A DNA stretch of 64,000 nt from Rhodopirellula halodulae (GTDB lineage: Bacteria; Planctomycetota; Planctomycetia; Pirellulales; Pirellulaceae): contig NZ_JAJKFV010000029.1 of the NCBI RefSeq assembly GCF_020966775.1, positions 923,001 through 987,000 of the forward strand. The letters run 5' to 3'. The number at the start of each line of letters is the position of its first letter. Positions within the stretch are counted from its first letter, which is position 1. Made by a program: the position numbers and the translations under genes. Positions 17,267 through 26,994 of this stretch are shown here, piece by piece. The notes under the pieces are model-generated. The model was not told the DNA's origin, did not search any database, and saw nothing but the letters and a program-made list of their open reading frames with translations.

Positions 17267-18964
17267 TTGAACTTCCCGCTGCTGTTTCGATTTCTGGGAA
17301 CGATCTGCTTGTTGATTGGCGGGTCGATGGCGTTCAGCTTGCCCTTCGCATTTCCGGAGTTGGCCAACCGAACGCATCTGCCTCCCGCCGCGGCGTTTGA
17401 ATCGGATGCTGCCAGCGGGTTGCTCTTCAGCATGGCGATTTGTTTTTTCGTCGGGGCGTTCTTTCGGTTTCTGGGACGTGGGCATCGCGCCGGCGGAGAG
17501 CTGTACCAGAAAGAGGCGATGGCGATTGTTGGTTTGTCATGGGTGAGTGCGACCGTTCTGGGGGCCCTGCCCTATTACCTCAGCGGCACCATGATCGCCG
17601 AAGGGTCACCCATCACCTTTGCCGAAGCGATGTTCGAATCGCAATCAGGATTTAGCACCACGGGAGCAACCGTGCTGACCGATCTGGAGTCACCCGAGTT
17701 GGTTCCGCACTGCATTCTGTTCTGGCGGTCTTGGACTCACTTCTTGGGCGGATTGGGGATCGTGGTTTTGTTTGTAGCAATTCTAGGTCAGGGTTCCGCT
17801 GGCAAAGCAATGATGCGCGCGGAGATGCCAGGACCAACCAAGGAAGGCAGCATGCCGCGGATGCAGCACACCGCGTTGGTGTTCGCCGCGATCTATGTCG
17901 GGCTGAATATGCTGTTGACGTTGATCTATCGGCTTGAAGGCATGAGTGCGTTTGACGCGTTGTGCCATGCGTTTGGAACGATGGCGACGGGAGGCTTCAG
18001 CACTTACAACCGATCGCTGGGCGGGTTTGACAGTCCGTTGATCGAGTACACCACGGTGTTCTTCATGATCCTGGCGGGAACCAACTTCACGCTGATGTAC
18101 TTGATGCTGTTGGACATCCCGCGTCGGCCGTTGACCGCCTGTCGTCGATTATTTCAAGACGTCGAGTTCCGCACGTACGCACTGGTCATTTTGGCGGTCA
18201 CGGTGGGTGTGGTATTGTTCGGATTGCGTGCCAAAGATGAGGGATTTGAGACGCTGGCCAAGTCCGTTCAGAACGGATTGTTTCAAGTGGTTTCGGTGAT
18301 CACGACGACGGGTTACGGCACAGCGGACTTCGACGAGTGGAACAATTTTGGGCGAGGCATCTTGTTGCTGTTGATGTTCGTTGGCGGTTGTGCCGGCAGC
18401 ACGGGCGGCGGGATGAAGGTCATTCGGCACGTTTTGTTCTACAAAATTCTTCGATTGGAGATTGAGCGCGCCCACCGACCACGTGTGGTTCGGCCTTTGA
18501 GAGTCAGCGGTGTTGCCGTGGACGATCCTAATCTCGCCCACAATATCCTGCTGTATTTTTGCATGGTGCTGGCGATTTTTGTGATGTCTTGGTTGGCACT
18601 GGTCACGTTCGAGCCCAATTCGACTTGGGGTGTCGTCGTGGCTGAGTCGGCCGACGCGGAAGTGGTGGACGAGTCCGTGCAATCAAAAGAGACAGGGGAA
18701 GAAGTCGTGGTCGTGGATCAGTCCCAGACGGGAAAGGATTTGCTTCACGGAACCTTGGATGAGAAATTGTTGGATTGTGCCAGCGCTGTGGCAGCGACGC
18801 TCAACAACATTGGACCGGGTTTGGGAGTGGTGGGAGCCACTCGAAACTACGCCGGATTCAGTCAGGGTGCCAAGTTGTTGTTTGTCTTGTTGATGATGCT
18901 GGGACGCGTCGAGATCTTCAGCGTGTTGTTGCTGTTTGTGCCGTCTTTTTGGCGAAGGGTGTGA
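17267..18964 (+). CDS. trkH: TrkH-family potassium transporter
   Basis: A 565-residue membrane protein starting at TTG 17267. The four pore-loop motifs that line the K+ pathway are visible in order: [24 protein letters not shown] and NNIGPGLG. A hydrophilic, acidic segment of roughly 40 residues (about 457-498, 18640-18760) lies between the last membrane pair and the fourth pore loop and is unusual for TrkH. No trkA/ktrA gene is adjacent. The stop is one base before the ATG of the NfeD-type protease, so the two are probably co-transcribed. Confidence 0.93.
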   Translation: MNFPLLFRFLGTICLLIGGSMAFSLPFAFPELANRTHLPPAAAFESDAASGLLFSMAICFFVGAFFRFLGRGHRAGGELYQKEAMAIVGLSWVSATVLGALPYYLSGTMIAEGSPITFAEAMFESQSGFSTTGATVLTDLESPELVPHCILFWRSWTHFLGGLGIVVLFVAILGQGSAGKAMMRAEMPGPTKEGSMPRMQHTALVFAAIYVGLNMLLTLIYRLEGMSAFDALCHAFGTMATGGFSTYNRSLGGFDSPLIEYTTVFFMILAGTNFTLMYLMLLDIPRRPLTACRRLFQDVEFRTYALVILAVTVGVVLFGLRAKDEGFETLAKSVQNGLFQVVSVITTTGYGTADFDEWNNFGRGILLLLMFVGGCAGSTGGGMKVIRHVLFYKILRLEIERAHRPRVVRPLRVSGVAVDDPNLAHNILLYFCMVLAIFVMSWLALVTFEPNSTWGVVVAESADAEVVDESVQSKETGEEVVVVDQSQTGKDLLHGTLDEKLLDCASAVAATLNNIGPGLGVVGATRNYAGFSQGAKLLFVLLMMLGRVEIFSVLLLFVPSFWRRV

Positions 18965-18965
18965 G

Positions 18966-20519
18966 ATGATTGCAAAGACCGGTTCCAGCGACTCGTGTGC
19001 ACGGCGGTTTCAGTTTTTCGGAATCGGTGGATGGAATTTTGGTTGGCTGGCGTTGGTGGTATGCGCCTTCCATCTGCTGTTGGGAAACGCTTTGCATGCG
19101 GAAGAGTCGGACGCGTCCGGCGGAAAACGTCGTGGTGTGTTGATTGAATTCAAAGAAGACATCAATCCGCTCAGCGGAGCACTGCTGAAACGCAAGTTCG
19201 AATCGGCTTTGGATTCTGGTGCGGATGTGATCATCTTCGACATCCAGTCACCGGGCGGATACACGGCGGTGACCTTCGAGTTGATGGACATGGTGTTGGA
19301 GGCCAAGGATGTCGAAACGGTTGCCTACATCGAGAAGGACGCAATCAGCGGCGCCGCGCTGTTGGCGTTGTCGACGGACACGATCTTGATGCGTCCCGAT
19401 GCCCGAATGGGTGATGCGGGGGAGATCGTCATGGGCGAAGACGGTGCGTTTCGATACACGCCCGCGAAGAGTCGAAGTGTGTTGGCTCAAAAGGTTCGCG
19501 ATACGGCCGAAGCCACGGGACGCCCCTTGGCTTTGGCGGAAAAAATGACGGACAAGGACATGGTCGTGTACAGCGCTGTGAACAAGGAATCAGGCGAGCA
19601 GCGTTATCTGTCGGACAAAGACTTGGCGTCGATGGAAGACGCGGATCAATGGGAACGCAGTCCGCCCATTCGAGAGGCCGGCAAAGAGATGTTCTTCACG
19701 GTCAATGGTCGACGCGGTGTTGAGTTAGGCATGGTCGATCAGGTGGTCGATGGACGAGAGGACTTGGCGGAGGTTCTGAACCTTCGCGAGCCGATCGTGG
19801 AAATGCAACGCAGTTGGGTCGATACGTTGGTGTTTCTGCTGAACACTCAGTTCGTCACGTTCCTGTTACTTCTGATTGGTCTGGTCGCGTTGGGAGTTGA
19901 GTTGTCCGCACCGGGAATCGGCGTCGGCGGTTTGACCAGCGTGCTTTGTTTTGGATTGTTTTTCTGGGCACGGTTCCTGGGCGGGACCTCAGGATGGTTG
20001 GAGGTGGTGTTGTTCCTCGTGGGGATCTTGTTCATCGCTGCCGAGGTGTTTGTGATTCCCGGCTTTGGCGTTGCTGGGATCAGCGGATTGGCGTTGTCGT
20101 TGGGGGCATTGGTGATGGCGTCCCGACGATTTGCTTTGCCAGAAAATGAAATTCAGTGGTCTTCCCTGGCGGCGGATATGTTGACCGTGATGGGGGCATT
20201 TCTTGGTTTTCTGGTGTGTTTGATTGTCATCGCGAAATACATGGGTGATATACCGGGGCTGAGTCGATTGACGCTGCGGCCTCAGGTATTGGTGTCAGCC
20301 AGCGGCGATGCGAGTGCAACTCTGGTGAGCGGCCCGGCTTGGGAGCGTGTTCAAGTGGGCGATACAGGCGCAGCCATGTCACCGCTGCGTCCCAGCGGCA
20401 AAGTGCAGTTCGGAGACGACGCGGTCGATGTGGTGACGGATGGTGACTTTGTTGATCCCGGCAGCTCCGTGCGGATCATCGCGAAACAAGGGGCTCGCAT
20501 TACCGTTCGGAAAGTTTGA
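18966..20519 (+). CDS. NfeD-type membrane serine protease (ClpP class)
   Basis: A 517-residue protein from ATG 18966, one base after the trkH stop. An N-terminal hydrophobic signal (to about residue 45) is followed by a ClpP/crotonase-like protease domain (FDIQSPGGYTAVTFELMD, KDAISGAALLAL; the Ser of AISGA is the likely nucleophile). Several membrane segments at about 285-420 and a C-terminal OB-fold NfeD domain (about 435-517) complete the long NfeD1b arrangement. Homologues degrade or regulate membrane proteins such as stomatin-family partners. No stomatin gene is next to it here. The last 20 bases overlap the convergent MFS-like gene. Confidence 0.88.
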   Translation: MIAKTGSSDSCARRFQFFGIGGWNFGWLALVVCAFHLLLGNALHAEESDASGGKRRGVLIEFKEDINPLSGALLKRKFESALDSGADVIIFDIQSPGGYTAVTFELMDMVLEAKDVETVAYIEKDAISGAALLALSTDTILMRPDARMGDAGEIVMGEDGAFRYTPAKSRSVLAQKVRDTAEATGRPLALAEKMTDKDMVVYSAVNKESGEQRYLSDKDLASMEDADQWERSPPIREAGKEMFFTVNGRRGVELGMVDQVVDGREDLAEVLNLREPIVEMQRSWVDTLVFLLNTQFVTFLLLLIGLVALGVELSAPGIGVGGLTSVLCFGLFFWARFLGGTSGWLEVVLFLVGILFIAAEVFVIPGFGVAGISGLALSLGALVMASRRFALPENEIQWSSLAADMLTVMGAFLGFLVCLIVIAKYMGDIPGLSRLTLRPQVLVSASGDASATLVSGPAWERVQVGDTGAAMSPLRPSGKVQFGDDAVDVVTDGDFVDPGSSVRIIAKQGARITVRKV

Positions 20520-21810
20520 GCCTCGACACCGACGGTGCATCATCGCTGCTGGACGTCCATGAGTCGTAGGTGTGCGCGACCCAGCTTGAAAGCAGAAACC
20601 ACGGAATCAATGCGGCCAACCAAGTCAGCGTGATCTGGTTGGAGTTCATGCGTGATGCCATCAAGAGCAGTCCGACGGCCACCATGGCTTCGATCAATGG
20701 TTTCACCACCCCTTTGATGAGAAGGATCGTGTCACTGCGAATCCTGGGTGGTAGAACACCATAAGCAGAAGTCAGACCAGGGTCATACATCGAGCGTTTC
20801 AACACCGTCATGCCCTGACCCACGGTGAACAAGATGATCAGCACCAGCGGTGATTGGTTGATCAAAGCAATCAAACCCAGCACGCTGAGCATCAACGGAT
20901 AGGCGCAAAGCGGCATGCCAATCCCATATCGGTCGAGCAGTTTGGTGGCGACCGTGAATTGAACCAAGACGATCAAGATGTCGTTGATGGCGTAGAACCC
21001 GGCGAAGTAAGTCAGCAGTTGTGCTTCCGCATCAAGGTGGTTGCCGGTGATGACTTTCCATTGGTAGTCCACCATCGTGACAGCAAACACATTGCAAGCG
21101 ATCAGGCTGACGAGCCCGTAGCGATAACGATAGATCGCCGGTGACGCGGGGATGCGTCGCATCGACCACAAACCTTTCTTCAGCAAGTTCTTTCGACGCT
21201 TGTTGGCTGCTGGCTTCGTGGTATCAGGTGAAGTGATCTTTGCAGGTGGGACTTTGGGGATCCAACGCATCAAAATGATGGTTACCGTATCGAGCCCAAT
21301 GATCAGTTTCAGCCAAGCCGTGTCGGGAAGCACGGAGGCTTCATAGCTCATCAGCAATCCCATCAAGATCCCGGCGATGGGAGCTCCAGCAGCAATCAGA
21401 ACGAACGGCCGTTTGGACTCAGAATCCGCGAATGCATTGTTGACCATCGTGGTCGCGTAGATCGTGTTCACACAGCCGCGAATTTCGGCCATCACGTAGA
21501 GCATGCCGAGCAGGTACACCGAATGATGATCCGACGCGATCATCACTTCGAGCCACAGCGTGAACGCTGCCATCAAGATCCAGGTCGCAATCAAGGTCGA
21601 CCGTGGCGAGACATGACGATTGACCAGGTGGGTCAGACCGGAGGCGGCAATCACGAGAATTGCCGATGCTGCCAATGCGGCCGGCAACGCGTCCGACCCC
21701 ATCCGTGCAATGAAAAGACTGACCCCAACGGCTCGAGCGACCGAATAGGTGGCTGAGGTGAGAAAGGTGAACCCGAACAGGGTGATCAGTGACTGTCGAG
21801 GCTGGTTCAA
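20500..21810 (-). CDS. MFS-like transporter
   Basis: A 436-residue protein with a TTG start and about twelve hydrophobic segments. Text such as LFGFTFLTSATYSVARAVG, GCVNTIYATTMVNNAFADSESKRPFVLIAAGAPIAG and SDTILLIKGVVKPLIEAMVAVGLLL recalls the ATP/ADP translocase (Npt1)-like and MFS folds. Substrate cannot be deduced, and nucleotide-exchange residues were not verified. It is convergent with and overlaps the NfeD gene by 20 bp, an arrangement that may allow antisense interference. Confidence 0.75.
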   Translation of the reverse strand: MNQPRQSLITLFGFTFLTSATYSVARAVGVSLFIARMGSDALPAALAASAILVIAASGLTHLVNRHVSPRSTLIATWILMAAFTLWLEVMIASDHHSVYLLGMLYVMAEIRGCVNTIYATTMVNNAFADSESKRPFVLIAAGAPIAGILMGLLMSYEASVLPDTAWLKLIIGLDTVTIILMRWIPKVPPAKITSPDTTKPAANKRRKNLLKKGLWSMRRIPASPAIYRYRYGLVSLIACNVFAVTMVDYQWKVITGNHLDAEAQLLTYFAGFYAINDILIVLVQFTVATKLLDRYGIGMPLCAYPLMLSVLGLIALINQSPLVLIILFTVGQGMTVLKRSMYDPGLTSAYGVLPPRIRSDTILLIKGVVKPLIEAMVAVGLLLMASRMNSNQITLTWLAALIPWFLLSSWVAHTYDSWTSSSDDAPSVSRLKLSER

Positions 21811-21953
21811 AACGGCGGGGAGCCTCTGGCGGGCGTGGTGGGACGCCCACAGTCTAGTCGCCTGGCCAGTTTTGTTGAGATGCGGATGAAGCTTGGTGAA
21901 GTGCTTTCACCAGGACTTCGTCACGAACTCTTTCGGTGGTTGGCGACTTCGCT

Positions 21954-22391
21954 TCAGCGAGCGCGGACGTAGACTGGCACGTAGTACACGATGCGGTTGC
22001 GATAGTTCTGACCCAAGTTGCTGTCCCAATTGGGACGCAGGTTTGGGTTGCTCGCCCAGTAAGAAGCTTCCAAGCGTGCTTGTCGCTGACGCGATGCTTC
22101 CAACGCACGTGCTTGTCGAAGTTGTTTAGCGAGTGTCGCAGTATCCTCGGCGGATGATCCCGACGAACGGGCCAATTGGCGATCCGATGGACTGGATTGT
22201 GGCTGTGCAATCTCTTCCGCGTCAGCCGATGCGACGGGCATCGGCGGAAGTTCCAAACGCTGAGCAGCACGCTGTGGAGTGTCTCGCTGAGGCGACGCTG
22301 AGAACAGGTCGTCCAATCCTTGCGCCGAAGCGGAAGGAGCGAAGGCGGCACCAATCAGGCATGCGAACAAAAACGTTGCGGTCGATTTCAT
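21954..22391 (-). CDS. Secreted small protein of unknown function
   Basis: A 145-residue protein. MKSTATFLFACLIGAAFA followed by PSASAQ is a good Sec signal peptide with a likely cleavage after SASA. The mature part is Gln/Arg/Ala-rich with a helical region (KQLRQARALEASRQRQARLEA) and ends in YVPVYVRAR. No domain is recognised. The signal peptide selects this frame over two overlapping open frames in the same place. Confidence 0.65.
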   Translation of the reverse strand: MKSTATFLFACLIGAAFAPSASAQGLDDLFSASPQRDTPQRAAQRLELPPMPVASADAEEIAQPQSSPSDRQLARSSGSSAEDTATLAKQLRQARALEASRQRQARLEASYWASNPNLRPNWDSNLGQNYRNRIVYYVPVYVRAR

Positions 22392-22771
22392 AGCGGGAAC
22401 CCCGGCGAATGGATTGATTTCGGTGGGAGGTATCGTCCGGTGATAGTGAGTCGCTGCTTGGGGATCGTTGAAATCCCTCAGGTTCGAGATGTTGCAGGGC
22501 CAGTTGGATCGGTTGTTCCGCCATCATTGAAAGTGACACGGAACCGGCTCGAATCGAAGCTGACAGGTGTGATTGGCGAAACCTTTGGGGAAGAAATGAG
22601 GTTTAGGTGGGCTGCAAGGGCTCGCCCGGGACCCTGAGGCGGCTCTTGTGATGGATTCTGACAACGGCAGGGTGCAATTTATGAACGTTTTGCTAATCTA
22701 GATGTCTGAAAGCGAATTCGGGTTGCCGATTCGAAACTCAGTTGTCCCACCTTTCTCCTTCCCGAGTCACC
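22392..22771. other. Intergenic region, no gene recognised
   Basis: Divergent promoters for the two small secreted proteins should lie here. No family-like frame, RNA motif or strong hairpin with a T-run was seen. Confidence 0.45.
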
Positions 22772-22963
22772 ATGATTCAAAAAACACTTCGTTGCGTTTT
22801 CGCACTTGCATTGCTGACCACCACCGTTGGTTGCCCTCCACCAGCACCACCAGCTGACGTGGATGTCGACACCGACACCGCAGCACCCGTTGTCAGCGAC
22901 AACGCGACCGGCGCTGCGGAAATGCCTTCGGACAACGTGACCGGCACCGCAGAAACTCCCTGA
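22772..22963 (+). CDS. Very small lipoprotein
   Basis: A 63-residue protein from ATG 22772. MIQKTLRCVFALALLTTTVG then Cys is a signal peptide with a lipobox. The mature protein is only about 43 residues, rich in Pro, Asp and Thr, with an imperfect repeat (DNATGAAEMP and DNVTGTAETP). It lies 32 bp before tsaE on the same strand. Its function is unknown; the repeat and acidity suggest a flexible surface tail. Confidence 0.6.
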   Translation: MIQKTLRCVFALALLTTTVGCPPPAPPADVDVDTDTAAPVVSDNATGAAEMPSDNVTGTAETP

Positions 22964-22995
22964 GTTTCGGTTCCCACGGAATTGAATTCAGCAGA

Positions 22996-23496
22996 ATGAA
23001 TTTGGTCACACTCGACCAGGTTGATTTAGAAACACTCGCTCGGCTCGCGGACGCTTTCGTTCGCGAGCCGATTGCGTTCCCGGTTTGCTTTGCCGTGACC
23101 GGAACGCTTGGTGCTGGAAAAACGCGGTGGACCCAAGAGATCGCGCGTGCGATGGGATTGGATGCTTCGGAGGTCACCAGTCCGACGTTCACGTTGTTGC
23201 GAACGTATCACGCACCTCAACACACACTGCATCATGTTGATGCTTATCGCGTGGGCGACGAAGACGAATGGTGGGAACTTGGGCTGGAGGAGTGCTACCA
23301 AGAACCCAACGCCTGGACCGTCATCGAGTGGGCGGACCGGTTTGAAGAAGCCATGCCACCCGAGGCGATTTGGATGCACATCGACTTTCAATCAGAGTCG
23401 CCAACAGAAGCCACCCGTGATCTGCGATTCCGCTGCGATGAAGCCGAGCGGTTTGATTGGGTCAAACGTTCGGTTTCGCAACTAAGTGGCGAATAG
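22996..23496 (+). CDS. tsaE: TsaE, ATPase of tRNA threonylcarbamoyladenosine synthesis
   Basis: A 166-residue protein. Walker A GTLGAGKT (residues 36-43), SPTFTLL, LHHVDAYRV and VIEWADR are standard TsaE motifs. TsaE works with TsaB and TsaD to make t6A37 on ANN-decoding tRNAs; neither partner is in the window. Length and motifs are complete. Confidence 0.93.
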   Translation: MNLVTLDQVDLETLARLADAFVREPIAFPVCFAVTGTLGAGKTRWTQEIARAMGLDASEVTSPTFTLLRTYHAPQHTLHHVDAYRVGDEDEWWELGLEECYQEPNAWTVIEWADRFEEAMPPEAIWMHIDFQSESPTEATRDLRFRCDEAERFDWVKRSVSQLSGE

Positions 23497-23547
23497 ACGA
23501 GCGGACGATGCGCTTGTGGCAACGATTGGTTGCTCAACGCATCGTCA

Positions 23548-24711
23548 CTAAACCGGGACGCTTTCTGCGATCAGGTGCTCGCGAAGGTTTGAAACCTTCG
23601 AGCAGCCAACTTGTTCCATCACCTGTTGAAGTTGCTTTTTCAACATCTCAAACGTGTGATGCCCGCCGTACTTGCCAAGCGCACACACGCCTAGCATCGG
23701 CGTCCGCCCCATGAAGGTGAAGTCGGCCCCACAGGCCAAGCACGATGCGATGTCGGCACCGGAGTACATGCCACCGTCGATCATGATTTTGAGTTTGCCG
23801 CCAAACTCCGGCACAAGTTTGTACATCGGGACGATGGTGGATTGGCCGCGATCGAGCTGTCGTCCACCGTGATTGGAAACGATCAGTCCATCCAATCCGT
23901 GCTTGACCGCGATCTCCGCGTCGGCCGGATTGACGACGCCCTTGACGACCAAGTTGCCTTTCCATTTTTCGCGAATGGCGGCGATCTTGTTTTCAGTCAG
24001 TCGTCCGGAGAAGGTTTTGTTCATGAACAGACCCAAGTGCTTCATGTTCAGCCCCTTGGGAATGTAGTTCTTCATGGTTTGGAACTCGGGCTTGCCCGCT
24101 GCCAATTGCCCCATCGCCCACGCGGGACTCATCATCATTTGACAGATGTTCCGCAGTGTCATGCGAGGTGGAATCGACAGTCCGTTTCGGATCTCTTTGG
24201 GCCGGTATGCAAACGTCGGCGTGTCAGCCAGCATCACGAGGGTGCGGCAGCCTGCTTCCCAGGCTCGGTCCAATAGTTTGTCACGCAGCTCTTCTTCGGC
24301 CGGATGGTAAAGTTGGAACCAGAACCGTCCGTTGGTGATTTGCCCAATGTCTTCAATGCTAGCCGTGCTGACCGTAGACAAAGTGAATTGAAGATTGTGG
24401 TCAACAGCAGCCTGAGCCAAATACTGGCAAGAGTTTGGCCACATCAATCCTTGCAGTCCGACCGGTGCGACGCCAAACGGTGCGTCGTAAGTCTCACCAA
24501 AAAGCTCGGTGGTTTGATCCGCACCATCGAAATCTCGCAGGTACCAAGGTTGCAGTTGGACTTGGCGGATGTCGCTGGTATTTCTCGCGAGATTGACCTC
24601 TGTGAAGCAGCCCGACGCGAGGTACTCGTAGGCAAACGCGGGCATTCTCGACTTGGCTTTGGCTCGCAGGTGCTCAACCGAGGGATATTCTGAATTGAAA
24701 TGAGTTTGCAT
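23548..24711 (-). CDS. FMN-dependent alpha-hydroxy-acid oxidase/dehydrogenase
   Basis: A 387-residue TIM-barrel flavoprotein of the glycolate oxidase/lactate dehydrogenase family. VKGVVNPADAEIAVKHGLDGLIVSNHGGRQLD contains the substrate/FMN-binding Lys and the catalytic His-Gly-Gly-Arg block; IMIDGGMYSGADIASCLACGAD and FMGRTPMLG are the phosphate-binding end. Substrate (lactate, glycolate or another 2-hydroxy acid) cannot be fixed by eye. No membrane segment was noted. It is transcribed alone. Confidence 0.9.
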   Translation of the reverse strand: MQTHFNSEYPSVEHLRAKAKSRMPAFAYEYLASGCFTEVNLARNTSDIRQVQLQPWYLRDFDGADQTTELFGETYDAPFGVAPVGLQGLMWPNSCQYLAQAAVDHNLQFTLSTVSTASIEDIGQITNGRFWFQLYHPAEEELRDKLLDRAWEAGCRTLVMLADTPTFAYRPKEIRNGLSIPPRMTLRNICQMMMSPAWAMGQLAAGKPEFQTMKNYIPKGLNMKHLGLFMNKTFSGRLTENKIAAIREKWKGNLVVKGVVNPADAEIAVKHGLDGLIVSNHGGRQLDRGQSTIVPMYKLVPEFGGKLKIMIDGGMYSGADIASCLACGADFTFMGRTPMLGVCALGKYGGHHTFEMLKKQLQQVMEQVGCSKVSNLREHLIAESVPV

Positions 24712-25058
24712 GGATTTCGACGTGGGGTGCTCTATACATCTGCGCGGGACCGGGGGCTACGATATCAAAAAACGCGGCGAATTGGTGGAACACGTGGTCC
24801 CAAAGCTTAGTTTTGAAGCACAAAAGTCCAATGGTCCGAAGGGGTTCGGGCGATTTGTCGCATTGGGCAGCGTCCGGCCTGCAATTGCGCTGCCAACTTG
24901 CGCATTTCACGCGGCATGTCTAGCGTGAGCTGCTTCTGGCGTTCTCCGATGGACCGCAATAGGTTTGTCGAGACAACTTTCGCGACGCCAAATTGTGAAG
25001 CTGAGTGTCTGTTTCAACAGTTGGTCTGGATTGGAAAGGGCCGGTCCAAAATTGAAAA
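24712..25058. other. Intergenic region, no gene recognised
   Basis: Between the oxidase start and the hisB stop. Short open frames here overlap neighbours and show no motifs. It should contain the oxidase promoter. Confidence 0.45.
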
Positions 25059-25676
25059 TCAAAGCACACCCTTGGTGCTGGGAATGGCGTCACTGCGCGG
25101 ATCGTTTTCGACCGCCATTCGTATGGCTCTGGCGGTCGCTTTGAAAACGCATTCGCTGATGTGGTGGGCGTTGCGGCCGTGATGCAACAGCACGTGCAGG
25201 TTGCACTTGGCATTCACAGCGAAGGATTGCCAAAAGTGTTCCACCAATTCGCTATCGAAGGTGCCGATCTTGGGTGCAGCGATCGGGGCGTTGTATTCGA
25301 ACGCGTATCGTCCGCCCATGTCGACGGCGGAGGTGACCAAGCACTCATCCATCGGCAAAGTGAAGTGCCCATAGCGTCGAACACCGGCGCGATTTCCGAG
25401 CGCCTGATCCACGGCGGTCCCGAGTGCGATGCCGATGTCTTCCGCGGTGTGGTGATCGTCGACGTGCAGGTCGCCTTTGGCCTCGACCGTGAGGTCGATC
25501 AGACTGTGCTTGGCAAGCAGATCCAGCATGTGGTCCAGGAATCCGATGCCAGAATTGCGCTGACCTGAACCGCTTCCATCGAGGTTGATGGAAAGTTTGA
25601 TGTCGGTTTCGCCTGTTTTGCGTTCAATCGTCGTTTGGCGAGGCGGGGTGTTCGGTGTGCTTTGGGAAGCAGTCAT
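25059..25676 (-). CDS. hisB: Imidazoleglycerol-phosphate dehydratase
   Basis: A 205-residue protein from ATG 25676. Metal-binding histidine motifs are present: GIGFLDHMLD, DLHVDDHHTAEDIG, and later LHVLLHHGRNAHHISE. It converts imidazole-glycerol phosphate to imidazole-acetol phosphate, the step before HisC. This is the monofunctional form without the phosphatase domain. The start is 9 bp after the hisC stop; the two genes form a short histidine operon, hisC first. Confidence 0.95.
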   Translation of the reverse strand: MTASQSTPNTPPRQTTIERKTGETDIKLSINLDGSGSGQRNSGIGFLDHMLDLLAKHSLIDLTVEAKGDLHVDDHHTAEDIGIALGTAVDQALGNRAGVRRYGHFTLPMDECLVTSAVDMGGRYAFEYNAPIAAPKIGTFDSELVEHFWQSFAVNAKCNLHVLLHHGRNAHHISECVFKATARAIRMAVENDPRSDAIPSTKGVL

Positions 25677-25684
25677 GGTGATGT

Positions 25685-26758
25685 TCAGGCGGGAAGAGGC
25701 ATATTCAGCGATTGCATGGCGCGTTCCATCATCAGCAAGCAAGCGTCAATCTGTTCGTCGGTGCCGACACTGATTCGCAATCCATCGCCCCAATCGGGGA
25801 AATCCATGTATCGGATCAAGATCTGGCTCTGCTTGAGGTACTGATGGATCTCCGCATGTTTGCCTTCGGGGTGTTGGCACCAAACAAAATTGGCGTGGGA
25901 TGGCGTGACCGCGAAACCCATCGCGGAAAGGCGGTCTGCCATGCGTTTTCGCGTGGCGTTCATTTTTTCGACCACATCGCTCAACCAATCTTGGCATCCC
26001 ATGGCCGCCGTTGCCGCCGCAATGGAGATGGCGTCGCAGTTGTAGCTGTCCTTGATTTTGGTTAGCTCGGCCACAATGTGCGGTTGAGCGACCAGAAATC
26101 CGAAACGAATGCCAGCAAGCCCGTAGGATTTGCTGAGTGTTCGGGTTACCAGGATCCGCTCGTTGGATTGGACCAGATCGAGACAGTTGTCTTGCGCGAA
26201 GTCGGCGTAGGCTTCGTCCACCACCAGCGGGCAATCAAGTGACTCAGCGAGTGCTGAAATCTGCTGCTTGGGGACGACCGTTCCGCTGGGGCTGTTTGGG
26301 TTGGGAAGCAGCACCAACTTCAGATCATCGCGGCTCTGGCCAAAGGCTTGCGGTAGTTCCCATGGTTCATTGAAGGGAACCTGTTCCCAGTTGGCTCCCT
26401 GGATGTCGGCCAACGTGCGATAGAGGATGTAGCTGGGGTAAGGCAGTCGTAGAGATTCGCCTTCGCCGACGAAACCGCGAACCAGCAGCGTCAGAATTTC
26501 ATCGCTTCCATTGCCCGCCAGAACCCACTCCGGCCCCGGAAGTCCGAGAGCATTAGCCGCGGCTCGGCGGAAGGAAGTTGCCATCGGATCGGGGTAGCGA
26601 TTGATGGGCCCGGTCGCCGCCGATTGGATCGCTTTGACGACTTCGGCAGGAGGTGGGTATGGGTTTTCGTTGGTGTTGAGTTTGATGAACTTGCCCGGCG
26701 GTGGTTGTTCGCCGGGGACGTAGGGTTTCATCTTGTTGAGGGCGGGACGGTATTGCAA
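25685..26758 (-). CDS. hisC: Histidinol-phosphate aminotransferase
   Basis: A 357-residue PLP enzyme, TTG start at 26758. KMKPYVPGE, LNTNENPYPPP, VLAGNGSDEIL, LPNPNSPSG, VVDEAYADF and the PLP-lysine block TRTLSKSYGLAGIRFGF are diagnostic. It transaminates imidazole-acetol phosphate. The start codon is weak and no ATG precedes the conserved N-terminus. Co-transcription with hisB is very likely. Confidence 0.94.
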   Translation of the reverse strand: MQYRPALNKMKPYVPGEQPPPGKFIKLNTNENPYPPPAEVVKAIQSAATGPINRYPDPMATSFRRAAANALGLPGPEWVLAGNGSDEILTLLVRGFVGEGESLRLPYPSYILYRTLADIQGANWEQVPFNEPWELPQAFGQSRDDLKLVLLPNPNSPSGTVVPKQQISALAESLDCPLVVDEAYADFAQDNCLDLVQSNERILVTRTLSKSYGLAGIRFGFLVAQPHIVAELTKIKDSYNCDAISIAAATAAMGCQDWLSDVVEKMNATRKRMADRLSAMGFAVTPSHANFVWCQHPEGKHAEIHQYLKQSQILIRYMDFPDWGDGLRISVGTDEQIDACLLMMERAMQSLNMPLPA

Positions 26759-26842
26759 CGAATCAACCCGAGTGAAGGTTTTTGTGTTCTGGGGAATGGT
26801 GCTAGTCGCAGTTGAGCTGGGCTGATTGTAGCCAGTTCATGA

Positions 26843-26880
26843 CAACATCCCATTCCGGAACGAACCGAAATGGGATGTTG
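26843..26880. terminator. Inverted repeat, 12-bp stem
   Basis: CAACATCCCATT (26843-26854) pairs with AATGGGATGTTG (26869-26880) across a 14-base loop. It lies downstream of the minus-strand gene ending at 26995 and upstream of hisC. There is no T-run, so termination is a guess. Confidence 0.4.
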
Positions 26881-26994
26881 CGTTGGACATCGCGGAGTGA
26901 GCTTGCGGATCTCTTTCTTAAAGACCGCAATGGATCACGATGGGTTCACCGATGGTGCTTGTTCTCGACGGATCGCATTCGGCTAAGCCGGAGT

